64,000 nt of DNA from a virus: the IMG/VR virus record IMGVR_UViG_3300023276_000007, positions 1 to 64,000 of that record. The stretch is one strand, 5' to 3'. Shown here piece by piece: positions 23,783 through 32,598 of this stretch; position 1 is the stretch's first letter, and every line of letters begins with the position of its first letter. Below the pieces are notes generated by a model. It was not told the DNA's origin. It saw only the letters and a list, made by a program, of their open reading frames with translations, and made no database searches. The translations under genes were made by a program, and so were the position numbers.

Positions 23783-24270
23783 TGACACAAGAACAGGCAT
23801 TCCAACAAGGATTCGTAGATAAGTGCGCAGCACACGGGGTCGACCCAGTGTTGGTAATAGATGCACATCTAAAGAAAGAAGCAGGGCTTAAGGACCTTGG
23901 ACAGGACCTTGTGGGGAAGCTATTTGGAAGAAGCGTTCCAGAAAGTGTAGGTAGGTATATCGACGCAGTACTAGGTGGGAAGAAAACCGGACTGGGACAT
24001 AAAATCAGCCTAACAGATATGAACATGCGCAATGCGCGCAGCCAAGCAGACAACATTACCCGCAATAGCGCCCTCAATGGTCCAGCCATCGAGAAGGACC
24101 TCGAAAGGTACGAAGACATGTACAATGCGATGAAAACCCAGAAGGGAAGGCTTGAATCAGATCTGTTTGACGAGACCCGGCGAGTAGCTGATGCGCGTAC
24201 CGGTACCGCCGCTGGTGCTGGCGTAGGCGGACTACTAGCTAGCTTGTTAGGTAATAAAGACGAGGAATAA
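23782..24270 (+). CDS. GF-tagged protein, 162 aa
   Basis: A textbook tag at the start (AFQQGFVDKCAAHGVDPVLV, then HLKKEAG), nearly the same as in the 80-aa protein at 17099. A short hydrophobic/polar region follows, then a helical, charged core with several Arg, and a Gly/Ala stretch at the C-terminus (TGTAAGAGVGGLLASLLG) that may be membrane-active. TAATG couplings on both sides. Predicted virion protein. Confidence 0.6.
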   Translation: MTQEQAFQQGFVDKCAAHGVDPVLVIDAHLKKEAGLKDLGQDLVGKLFGRSVPESVGRYIDAVLGGKKTGLGHKISLTDMNMRNARSQADNITRNSALNGPAIEKDLERYEDMYNAMKTQKGRLESDLFDETRRVADARTGTAAGAGVGGLLASLLGNKDEE

Positions 24271-24497
24271 TGGCTAAACGAGTAATAGTAAAAGGTCCTA
24301 TCGGTTGTCCAATACTCTTGGACACTGATCACGCAACTGCCATCGAGTTCTATGATGACAGTGGGGACCTTTGTGCTGTTTTCGGTAAGGTTATAAATAA
24401 AAACTTTTGGTCGTTCTCTACTAAGAACGATAAGGATTGGAACGAAACGCTCCAGCAATTGGGTGTTAAATATATGAAGGCACCGATACTGACATGA
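24270..24497 (+). CDS. Small hypothetical protein, 75 aa
   Basis: Compact beta-rich protein with Trp/Phe residues in the middle (VINKNFWSFSTKNDKDW). It overlaps the beta' C-terminal gene by 4 bases (ATGA). No motif recognised. Proximity to the polymerase gene and tight coupling leave open a role as a small polymerase-associated factor. Confidence 0.55.
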   Translation: MAKRVIVKGPIGCPILLDTDHATAIEFYDDSGDLCAVFGKVINKNFWSFSTKNDKDWNETLQQLGVKYMKAPILT

Positions 24498-26353
24498 GCA
24501 CTACCGTTGGACAGCTACTAGTTAATGACCTACTTCCTGAGAAGTATAAGGATCATGAGAGATCGCTTACTGGGGATAACCTTACAGATCTTCTTGCCCA
24601 GATTGGTAACGAAGACCCTGACCTTTATAAAAGCCTTTCCCATAAGCTTATGCAGATGGGCGCCAAGGCTTCTTATACAGAAGGTACTACTATCTCCATA
24701 GAAGACCTATTAACTCCCGATCCGAAGCTGCGTAAAGAAGTCTTTGCCTTTGTTGATAAGCAAGAAGACGTTATACGTAAATCTAAAGACCTGACAGACG
24801 AAGAAAAGCAGACAGCCTTATCTACAGTCTACTCAGCAGCTCAGAAGAAACTAGTCGACGGCACAATGGCTGCCGCAGTTGCCCAAGACAATCCACTAGC
24901 ATTACAGATCTTATCTAAAGCAAGAGGTAACCCAGGACAGCTTACTGCTATGACAGCAAGTCCTGGTATCTATACTGATGCCAAGGATAACGTCGTTCCA
25001 TTATTCGTAAGAAGAAGCTATGCAGAAGGCTTAAGCCCTGCAGAATACTATGCAGCAACGTTCGGTACTCGTAAGGGTGTCATTGCTACAAAGTTTGCTA
25101 CTCGCGATGCAGGAGACTTTGGTAAGCAACTTAACACTGCATCAGCTGACCTTATTGTTACTGAAGAAGACTGCGGTACTCCTAATGGAATACCTGTTGG
25201 AGTTGGCGATACAGACTCGGTAGGAGCTTTGCTTGCTAAAGATGTAAGTGGTTATAAAGCCGACGCTGCTGTTGATTCTCGTATGCTCAATAAGCTAGAT
25301 GGATCTAAATATAAGAAGATCGTAGTACGCTCTCCAATTACCTGTCAAGCAAAAGGTGGTGTATGTAAGAAGTGTGTAGGTCTTCGTGAGAATGGCAAGC
25401 TACCCGAACTACGACAAGCTGTAGGTATCCAAGCATCATCTGCATTAGCAGAAAGAATTGCACAGGGATCACTCAATACCAAACATGCCGGAGGTCAAGC
25501 TTCTGGCGATGGTGAAAAAGTTTATGCAGGGTTCCCTATCATTAATCAGATAGGACAGATCCCTAAGACATTCAGACACAAAGCAACTCTTGCAGACGTT
25601 GACGGTGCCGTATCTAAAGTAGAGACAGCACCTCAGGGTGGTACTAATGTATACATCGGTGACACGATACATTACATAGAACCAGAGCAAACAGTCAACG
25701 TGAAAGAGGGTGACGACCTAGAGGCTGGTGATCAGCTTTCAACAGGTATCATTAACCCAGCAGAAGTCGTTAGGCATAAAGGTATCGGCGAAGGTCGACG
25801 TTACTATGCAGAGCGATTGACTAAAGCCTTTAACGACAGTAAGTTAAAAGCAAACAGGCGAAATACAGAGTTAGTAGCACGAGCTGCTATTAATCATGTA
25901 GAAGTTGAAGACCCTAGTGGGTTAGGAGATTACTTACCTGGAGATGTAGTTAGTTACAATAACCTTGCAACAAGCTATGCCCCTAGAAAAGACGCCGTAG
26001 CTGATAAGCCCTCAAAGCTTGTTGGTAAATATTTAGAGCAACCTTACTTGCACCACACGATCGGTTCAAGAGTCACCAATAAGGTCGCTAAAGAGTTAGA
26101 AGAGTTTGGTATAGATAACATACAAGTACATGATAACCAGCCAGGTTTTACTGCGAGTATGATACGGTTAAGAGCTGTACCACATTATGGTAAAGATTGG
26201 TTAGCCAAGTTGCAAGGTTCATACTTGCAGAGTAACTTGTTGCAGGATGCACAGACAGGTGCAACCAGCGACATACACGGCACCCACCCAGTACCTGCAG
26301 TTGTTTTTGGCAAAGAACTTGGTGAAAGTAAAAAAGATAGAGTTACATTTTAA
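24494..26353 (+). CDS. RNA polymerase beta' subunit, C-terminal part
   Basis: A protein of 619 aa starting exactly at the TTVG point of bacterial beta' (STTVGQLLVNDLLPE). Landmarks: KARGNPGQLTAMTASPGIYTD near 142-162 (SGARGS...QLAGMRGL), bridge helix about 184-213 with EYYAATFGTRKGVIATKF, the zinc-binding cysteines Cys227 (EEDCGT), Cys284, Cys291 and Cys294 (ITCQAKGGVCKKC), and the trigger loop about 309-337 (AVGIQASSALAERIAQGSLN ... TKHAGG) where the active-site His936 of E. coli is kept as His331, while Met932 and Arg933 are Leu and Asn. The large E. coli SI3 insertion is absent. The C-terminal part runs to the normal end (VVFGKELG). Probably catalytically competent with the other two pieces. 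No alpha or omega gene is seen in the window. Confidence 0.93.
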   Translation: MSTTVGQLLVNDLLPEKYKDHERSLTGDNLTDLLAQIGNEDPDLYKSLSHKLMQMGAKASYTEGTTISIEDLLTPDPKLRKEVFAFVDKQEDVIRKSKDLTDEEKQTALSTVYSAAQKKLVDGTMAAAVAQDNPLALQILSKARGNPGQLTAMTASPGIYTDAKDNVVPLFVRRSYAEGLSPAEYYAATFGTRKGVIATKFATRDAGDFGKQLNTASADLIVTEEDCGTPNGIPVGVGDTDSVGALLAKDVSGYKADAAVDSRMLNKLDGSKYKKIVVRSPITCQAKGGVCKKCVGLRENGKLPELRQAVGIQASSALAERIAQGSLNTKHAGGQASGDGEKVYAGFPIINQIGQIPKTFRHKATLADVDGAVSKVETAPQGGTNVYIGDTIHYIEPEQTVNVKEGDDLEAGDQLSTGIINPAEVVRHKGIGEGRRYYAERLTKAFNDSKLKANRRNTELVARAAINHVEVEDPSGLGDYLPGDVVSYNNLATSYAPRKDAVADKPSKLVGKYLEQPYLHHTIGSRVTNKVAKELEEFGIDNIQVHDNQPGFTASMIRLRAVPHYGKDWLAKLQGSYLQSNLLQDAQTGATSDIHGTHPVPAVVFGKELGESKKDRVTF

Positions 26354-26388
26354 TAGGCGGCGAGCCGGATAAACAGGAGACAATATAA

Positions 26389-28701
26389 ATGAATTTCAAT
26401 GACTTACTTGTCGATGAAAGTGTGCTGACAAAGCTCGCAGTCGAAGGACCTAACCAACAGCAGGTCGAGCAAGATTTCGGAAAAATGGCTTATGCCTTCT
26501 TGAAGGATAGAGCACCTAGCCTCATTACACACCTAATTGGGTTTGAAGTAGTTGAGGCAGAACCAGATGGGTCCCGAGCTGTAGGCCTTTTCGGTTTCGA
26601 CGTAGGTGGTAGATACTTCTATGTCCCAACGTTCTTCCTAAGTAATCAGATTAAAGGTATGGATCTTCTTTATGATAAAGAAGCCGACATGTTCTACCCT
26701 TTAAGAGAGAACTGGATCAACCACATTCTTAATAAGCAGACTATACAGTTAGGCGATGCCGCCCAACCAGGAGTCTCCCAGGATTTCGATACACCAGATT
26801 TTACAGCCATTTCAGATCCCCCAGTCGGCGGATCAACAAAACTTTCAGCTCATCAAGTAGGCCACGACCTAGCGGCTACTTGGAATCAGATACAGAAGAC
26901 TGTCGCTGACTCACTTGAGAATGATGACGCCTTTAAGTCAGCGTATGCAAATGCTGTACTTACTATGAAAGGTGAGCCTAACATTAAAGAAGCCAGTTTC
27001 CTTACCGACTTTATCGAGCATAAAGGCGGACCTAAGATGGCAGCAGCAGTTGCGCAGTCTTTACAGGACATCAACTTCATCAAAGCAGCAGCTGTGTTCT
27101 ATGAGCCTAGCGAACTATTGATTAATGACTTCAGTGAGGCACTAGCCCCTAAAGAAGCTAAGTCTGTTAAAATCGTTACAAGAGAACTTGTCGACGATTA
27201 CAGTAAGGACATGGATGATGATGACCGTACTCGTATCGTTGAAGACGGATTCACTCTTACAGATAACCGTGAAAAGGCTAATAAGTCAGACGTTTATACT
27301 GTTGACTATGCTAGCTCGCTACAGAATCCAGATTACTCTGGTGAATGTGACGTAGTTCTTTCAAGTGGTATCTGTACCCCTTGTTATGTAGCAACTACAC
27401 CTTTTGGCGCAACTAGCCCAGGACAAGTCTTAGTTATCAGTAAAGATACTAAGAGATTCTTCACAGCACATGAAAGAGTTGTTTTCGTAAGAGACGCCCT
27501 TAATGAGTCCGACAAGACTAATGCCCCTCTTTATAAAGGAGCTGTTGAGGTTGGAGACATGGAGCTTGATGCTACTTATGTACTTGTTAAGGAAAATGGA
27601 CAAACGTCTATACCTTTCAAGACTAGATCAATTACCTCAGAAGACGGCGATGATGTCCGTATCAGAGTTAACTGGATTAACAACTTAGACTTCGGTGACG
27701 ACTACGAGGGTACTGACTACCCAAGAGCGCACATTGCAGAAGCTAACCCTAGCTGCCTACCTTCTTACGGGGAAAGTTCTATTATACCTGTAGATCGTAT
27801 TGGTGGTTTAAGAGTATCCTCTAGAAATATGATTGTGCCTACTGAAACCTGGAAAGCTGTTAAGCTTACAGAGAAGAGACACAGCTCTATGGAAGGTAAG
27901 GTATTCTCACCAGGAACTTATTCAGAAGTTAAAGAAAATTTACTTAAGATGGCTTATCATGACGTTGTCATTGAGTCTATGGGTGAAGGCGTTGGTTACA
28001 ACATCAGTATTGACGGTTCTGTAGTCCAAGACAACCTAGATGCTAAAGAAGCGTCATTAGCGATTGCTAGAGACCTTGGTATCGATGCAGGTGAAACGCT
28101 AGCTATCATGGACGAGGTCAAACAGGCCGGAGCTACTAATAGACTAGTTAAGTTTGCTCAGCAGGTTTCTATGCCGGAAGTACCTCCACAGTATGTCGGT
28201 TACGACGCACACACTGGAGTACCTATCCATCCAGCACAGATTGACAGAGTAGAAGGCTCAACAGAACCATATACACCACCATACGTAGGACCTGGCGACA
28301 GTATCTACATGGGCGGTGAAGGTGAAAGACAGCAGCAGTCTGCACAAGGACAAGGCGGACCTAGCCCTACTGAATTATCACAGCAGGCAGCAGCAGCTGG
28401 CCAGCAACAAGTATTTGACCATAGTGTCGTCGGCGGTCTAGCGCAGACTTATGATGTAAGCTTTGCAGTCGACAGTTACGTCCCGGACCTTCTTAAGTGT
28501 CTAGACCGTATCGGTAGAATCTTATTCTTATTCTACTGGAAGAACGTCGACTTCGCAGAACGCTATGGCGATCAAGACCTTACCGCAATGGAAGATCAGC
28601 TACGAGGTGTCTTTAAGTCACTTGGCGATCTATCATTGAAGCTTAAGCAAAAGACTATTGACGCCGAAGGTACGGAGTTCGTAGACGGAGGAGCTATCTA
28701 A
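26389..28701 (+). CDS. Large hypothetical virion protein, 770 aa
   Basis: ATG 26389 follows ACAGGAGACAAT. The N-terminus (VDESVLTKLAVEGPNQQQ) shows the K-x-A pattern, as do several later points (NIKEASFLTDF, FIKAAAVF). The middle is beta-rich with one Cys-containing segment near residue 320 (CDVVLSSGICTPCYV). A Gln/Gly-rich linker at about 640-690 leads to a helical C-terminal domain (FLFYWKNVDFAERYGDQDL). No family recognised. The size, context and processing-like motifs suggest an internal head protein. It directly follows the polymerase cluster and might be packaged with it. Confidence 0.6.
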   Translation: MNFNDLLVDESVLTKLAVEGPNQQQVEQDFGKMAYAFLKDRAPSLITHLIGFEVVEAEPDGSRAVGLFGFDVGGRYFYVPTFFLSNQIKGMDLLYDKEADMFYPLRENWINHILNKQTIQLGDAAQPGVSQDFDTPDFTAISDPPVGGSTKLSAHQVGHDLAATWNQIQKTVADSLENDDAFKSAYANAVLTMKGEPNIKEASFLTDFIEHKGGPKMAAAVAQSLQDINFIKAAAVFYEPSELLINDFSEALAPKEAKSVKIVTRELVDDYSKDMDDDDRTRIVEDGFTLTDNREKANKSDVYTVDYASSLQNPDYSGECDVVLSSGICTPCYVATTPFGATSPGQVLVISKDTKRFFTAHERVVFVRDALNESDKTNAPLYKGAVEVGDMELDATYVLVKENGQTSIPFKTRSITSEDGDDVRIRVNWINNLDFGDDYEGTDYPRAHIAEANPSCLPSYGESSIIPVDRIGGLRVSSRNMIVPTETWKAVKLTEKRHSSMEGKVFSPGTYSEVKENLLKMAYHDVVIESMGEGVGYNISIDGSVVQDNLDAKEASLAIARDLGIDAGETLAIMDEVKQAGATNRLVKFAQQVSMPEVPPQYVGYDAHTGVPIHPAQIDRVEGSTEPYTPPYVGPGDSIYMGGEGERQQQSAQGQGGPSPTELSQQAAAAGQQQVFDHSVVGGLAQTYDVSFAVDSYVPDLLKCLDRIGRILFLFYWKNVDFAERYGDQDLTAMEDQLRGVFKSLGDLSLKLKQKTIDAEGTEFVDGGAI

Positions 28702-29741
28702 TGGATGCAGTACTCGTTAAAGTAGCTTTCATGCGAGGGGTCTTTGAAGACTCCTGTCGTATACCAACTAGAGCAGAGCTCAATTATGTGTCAGGCTTTT
28801 ATGATAAGCTTGCCTCTGTAACTATGCCTTTTGAAAAAACGGCAGCTGAGTCTATTGACTTTAACGAGTACCTCGACACCGCCTATGCAGTTATGTGTAA
28901 AGAGGCAGGAGCCTGGGACTGGTTTAAGCGTAAAGCTAAGGCAGTAGGTAATACTGTTTATAATGCAGCAGCCGACGCAGGTGATGCTATCGATAAAGGC
29001 TTTAATAAGGTTCATGACTACCTCGGTGATAAAATACACCAAACAGGCGTGTTTGACGGTGGCGGTAACAAACTTACTAACGCCCTAGCAGACTACGGTA
29101 ACAAAGGTTACCAAGGTATATTAGGGGATACTCTAAAAACCATGGGAACCGTGGCTACTTTAGGTTATGGTGGAGCAGCATTAGGCGCTGGTCGTGGTCT
29201 GGCAGCAGCTAGAGGACTTGCACCTAGAGTTTTATCATCAGCTAGAGGCCTTGCCCCTAGAGCCTTATCAGGTATGAAGAACATCGCTAGCGGTGCGAAG
29301 AATCTTGTAGGTAGAGGCCTGAGTAAGATGAAGAATTGGTGGAGAGGCGGTAAAGGTGGTCAAGGAGCTACTAATGCTGCTGATAAGCTTTCTAAGATGC
29401 AGCAGGCGAAGAAGTGGGGCGGTAGAGCTCTGAACACTTATTTCGTAGGCGATGCGGTGAATTCTCTTGGTAAGGGTATGGGTTGGTGGGGCGGAGCACC
29501 AGGACAACAACAGCCAGGACAACAACAAGCTATGGCAGGTGCCGCAGGACAAGGTCCAGCAGCACAAGGTCAGATTCAACAAGGACCTCGCGGTGTAGGA
29601 ATGTCAGGTGCAGCAGGCGCCGGTGGTATGGGGCTGGGTTCAGCACCTACAGCACCTAAAAATGACGCACGCTACAGTGGGTTCTTAAACAAGTTTAAAC
29701 TTGGCGCAGGTGCCGGCGGTAAAGGGAGCTTCTTCAAATGA
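28701..29741 (+). CDS. GF-tagged basic protein, 346 aa
   Basis: TAATG-coupled to the previous gene. Residues about 26-50 carry the tag (AELNYVSGFYDKLASV then FEKTAAES). The rest is basic and Gly/Ala-rich, with a duplicated segment (SARGLAPRV and SARGLAPRA) near residues 170-195, Gly/Lys-rich linkers and a Gln/Pro/Gly low-complexity stretch at 265-300. A hydrophobic Gly stretch at about 150-165 could be membrane-active. No catalytic motif. Likely an internal virion protein that also contacts DNA through its basic surface. Confidence 0.6.
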   Translation: MDAVLVKVAFMRGVFEDSCRIPTRAELNYVSGFYDKLASVTMPFEKTAAESIDFNEYLDTAYAVMCKEAGAWDWFKRKAKAVGNTVYNAAADAGDAIDKGFNKVHDYLGDKIHQTGVFDGGGNKLTNALADYGNKGYQGILGDTLKTMGTVATLGYGGAALGAGRGLAAARGLAPRVLSSARGLAPRALSGMKNIASGAKNLVGRGLSKMKNWWRGGKGGQGATNAADKLSKMQQAKKWGGRALNTYFVGDAVNSLGKGMGWWGGAPGQQQPGQQQAMAGAAGQGPAAQGQIQQGPRGVGMSGAAGAGGMGLGSAPTAPKNDARYSGFLNKFKLGAGAGGKGSFFK

Positions 29742-30166
29742 CAGACGAGAAGTACGTAGAGTATCACAAACAGGGTTTTATGGATAAGTGTGCTAGCGCA
29801 GGCCTTACTCAGGAACAGTCGGATGAACTCTATAAACAAGCAAATCCGTTTTTGACAATAGGCAAAGGGCTCTGGAACGCAGGTAAGAAGTTTCTTGGAA
29901 GCGGCGCTAGTAAAGGTAAGGACGCCCTTAAGTGGGTAGGTAAGAATAAAGGCAAGACAGCCCTAAACACGGCAATGTACGGACCACTTGCTTACCAAGG
30001 CATAAACATGGCAGGTAATGCTATGGGCCTCTGGGGTGGCGACGGACAACCACAACAACAACCTGGAGCCGCAGGACCACAAGGACCTCAACTACCACAA
30101 CGGGGCTACGGACAAGCTAAATTAAATGTTAGAGGAATGGGTGGCATAACGCCATACCTGACGTAA
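29738..30166 (+). CDS. GF-tagged small protein, 142 aa
   Basis: N-terminal tag (YVEYHKQGFMDKCASAGLTQ then LYKQANPF) is very similar to those at 17099 and 23782. A basic Gly/Lys region (KKFLGSGASKGKDALKWVGK) and a Gln/Pro/Gly-rich tail follow; the tail resembles that of the preceding 346-aa protein, suggesting a shared origin. The 28-bp gap to the next gene holds only a GATAGGAG ribosome binding site. Confidence 0.6.
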   Translation: MTDEKYVEYHKQGFMDKCASAGLTQEQSDELYKQANPFLTIGKGLWNAGKKFLGSGASKGKDALKWVGKNKGKTALNTAMYGPLAYQGINMAGNAMGLWGGDGQPQQQPGAAGPQGPQLPQRGYGQAKLNVRGMGGITPYLT

Positions 30167-30194
30167 CTTATTTATTACGATAGGAGTAAGATAA

Positions 30195-31577
30195 ATGTTT
30201 AAAGACCGATTAATGGAAGCCCTAGATAGCGCAGTCAGCCACTTCAATGGTGGTCTTGATGACAACGCTTCTGTTGTGAAAGCAGCTTCCGACTATGATT
30301 TCAATAAGGATCAGACGCTAAGACTTATGGAGACGTATAACACTGCGAAGACTATAAGTTTCCTTAAGACAGCCGACGATAGGAGCCAAAACTTTTCTAC
30401 AGCCAAGCCAGACGATGTACTTCCTGCGTTATTCGATGCAGATGAAATACTTAAGTCAGCGGCTCCAGTAGAACACCATGACTATTCTTTCTATACAGAA
30501 GCACCAGAACATCAGAAGGTGGCCGGAGACTATTCTATTCTCGATAAGGCTGCTGCGGAGTTCAGCGACGACAGCCTTGAAAGCGTAAGCCACTATGCCC
30601 TACATAGAATAGGCGAGCTTAAGAAGACTGCAGGTTTCTGTGAGGACCAAAAAATTATGACTGGGGAAGTTTATGATAGAACTCTCCAAAAGATCGCACA
30701 GCACCTTAAACCAGATTACCTTGAAGAGTCTCTATTCCCACAAGCGGAAGTAGCCCTACACGTTATGTATAAGGATGCCGGAGATCACATAGCAGAAGAG
30801 CTTATGGCTTACCTACCTGCTGATACTAAGAGAGCGAACGCCCGTGATAAGGCAGTACGCATTTCTATCTTCGACGTTGAGCACCCAAGTCTTAATGGAC
30901 TACTTAAGGATGCACATGACTGTAGAACTCAATGGAGTAAGTTCGCTTCTCTAGAGCAGCACTACAATACCGAGTCTAAATCTTATGAAAAAGGATTTAA
31001 GAGAGCTATGCACCTCGAAACCGAAGACACAGACGCCTTCGATGAGATTAACGATATTTTTACTGAAGACTTCGCATCTGGGCTGAAGTCTGCACAAGAA
31101 GCCTCAGCCTCAAGTAGCACACTAGGTAACGTCACAGGCGACACCGCAGAAGCAGCTACTGCCGGATTAGGGTTAGCCCAGAAAGGCCTAGCTACTGTAG
31201 CTGACAAAGCAACCAGTATGGTTCCCATGCCAAAGGTTGACGTAGCAGGTGCACTAGCTAATCCGAAAGCACGAGAAGCTAAAGGCACTGCTAACAAGAT
31301 GAAGAATCTACAGCGCCAACTTATACTTGAAGAACTTATGGTGACAGATCCAGTACTTAAGGGTGAGAATCCTGACTCTGTTTCTAGAGCCTACCAAACA
31401 CTTATACAAATAGCCCCAGACGTTTCTCTTAATAGAGAAGTTGCGAGGTCTATCTTACGACAGTCTGTACAGTCTGTGGCAGTAAGTCCTTACGATGCTA
31501 AGTCTTGGTCTGACCTTGAAAATGAAATGCGTAAGAGACTGAAGCAGGGCGCGTCGGTACAGGAGACAGCAAGATGA
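30195..31577 (+). CDS. Helical head-region protein rich in K-x-A, 460 aa
   Basis: Mainly helical and soluble. Repeated hydrophobic-x-K-x-A sequences occur along the chain (SVVKAASDY, SFLKTADDR, EILKSAAPV, LDKAAAEF, LKKTAGF, LQKIAQHL, MYKDAGDH), more densely than in any tail protein here. One Cys-containing segment lies near residue 155. No enzymatic motif. The pattern suggests a scaffold-core or internal protein cut repeatedly by the prohead protease. It overlaps the next gene by 4 bases. Confidence 0.6.
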   Translation: MFKDRLMEALDSAVSHFNGGLDDNASVVKAASDYDFNKDQTLRLMETYNTAKTISFLKTADDRSQNFSTAKPDDVLPALFDADEILKSAAPVEHHDYSFYTEAPEHQKVAGDYSILDKAAAEFSDDSLESVSHYALHRIGELKKTAGFCEDQKIMTGEVYDRTLQKIAQHLKPDYLEESLFPQAEVALHVMYKDAGDHIAEELMAYLPADTKRANARDKAVRISIFDVEHPSLNGLLKDAHDCRTQWSKFASLEQHYNTESKSYEKGFKRAMHLETEDTDAFDEINDIFTEDFASGLKSAQEASASSSTLGNVTGDTAEAATAGLGLAQKGLATVADKATSMVPMPKVDVAGALANPKAREAKGTANKMKNLQRQLILEELMVTDPVLKGENPDSVSRAYQTLIQIAPDVSLNREVARSILRQSVQSVAVSPYDAKSWSDLENEMRKRLKQGASVQETAR

Positions 31578-32596
31578 AGATCCGCACCTTTAAAGAAATA
31601 GAGAACGGTGTCTACAAAGTTAAGATTCATGCAGAAGACTATAGTGAGCTTGAGAATGAACTCATGGCCAACTATGGAGAGCCTGAGATAAACACAGGCG
31701 GTTACTATGAAGCGGCAGCAGCAGTTGCGGCTTTACTTGATCTTAGCTTTATAGCCAATCCGGCGTCTACAGGGTTTGTAGCTGGCTTTGGTGATGTACT
31801 ATTCGTAGCTAACCCCTCGGAAGATGATACTGTTACAATCGGCGACGGAACCAACTCGGTCATATTTGAGTTCGGCACCTCCCTCACCGTAGGCGATGTC
31901 CTTGTCGATAACTCTGTAGACGCCCCCACTACTTTAGCAAACCTAGAAACAGCTATTGGGGCAAGCGCTCTTACAGTAAGTACTGTTATAAACGCAGGAA
32001 CAATTACAATTACTCACACCGATGCATGGGCTGACGTCACTATGGCGACAAGCAATGCAGTCGATATCACAGTATCAGACACGGCACATGTAGCTCCTCT
32101 CAATACGACGGTTAACATCAACGATGGTACTAACACTGTTATCTTTGAGATTAAACGATCTACAGAACCTTTGATCAACCTTAATGCGTTACCTGTCGAC
32201 AATGATACTGACGCAGCTACAACTCTTGCAGCTTTTGATACAGCAGTACAGGGCAGTACGTTAAACGTAGCTACTGATATAGCTGGTAGCATTTTGACTT
32301 TGACACATGTACTAACCGATGCTAACTTTATTGCAAGTACTTTAGATGGAGACGTTTCGCTAGTTGATACATCATTCGTTCCGCCAACAGAGCCAACATT
32401 TACTCTGCCGGACAATCTAGAGTTGATTAAGTCCGATTCACCCTTTGCACAAGGGTTTGATGAAAGAGACAGCGCGGATGCAGAAGCTAGGGCTGACTTA
32501 TGGACAGCAGAGGTTACAACTAAGCTTAAGGCCGCAGTAACTGCCCTGAGAGCTTTAGACGACACATTTACTGGCGAAACCGTGGAGACATATTAA
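31574..32596 (+). CDS. Head-region protein with two repeated beta modules, 340 aa
   Basis: Two similar beta modules lie in the middle: DTVTIGDGTNSVIFEFGTS with a following TLANLETAIGASALTVST, and TVNINDGTNTVIFEIKRS with TLAAFDTAVQGSTLNVAT. A related module occurs in the tail sheath (LTLNDGFNSVVFEFDNN, then LTNLLAAIQGSSLDAQ). The N-terminal 45 residues look like a separate alpha/beta cap, and the C-terminus is a charged helix. This is probably a surface or decoration protein; the shared module may be a common virion adhesion or packing domain. Confidence 0.55.
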   Translation: MKIRTFKEIENGVYKVKIHAEDYSELENELMANYGEPEINTGGYYEAAAAVAALLDLSFIANPASTGFVAGFGDVLFVANPSEDDTVTIGDGTNSVIFEFGTSLTVGDVLVDNSVDAPTTLANLETAIGASALTVSTVINAGTITITHTDAWADVTMATSNAVDITVSDTAHVAPLNTTVNINDGTNTVIFEIKRSTEPLINLNALPVDNDTDAATTLAAFDTAVQGSTLNVATDIAGSILTLTHVLTDANFIASTLDGDVSLVDTSFVPPTEPTFTLPDNLELIKSDSPFAQGFDERDSADAEARADLWTAEVTTKLKAAVTALRALDDTFTGETVETY

Positions 32597-32598
32597 TA

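Noticed and set aside
32014-32565. A 183-aa minus-strand open frame opposite the beta-module protein.
   Set aside because: Antisense shadow with Val/Ser/Ala-rich sequence and no start signal.
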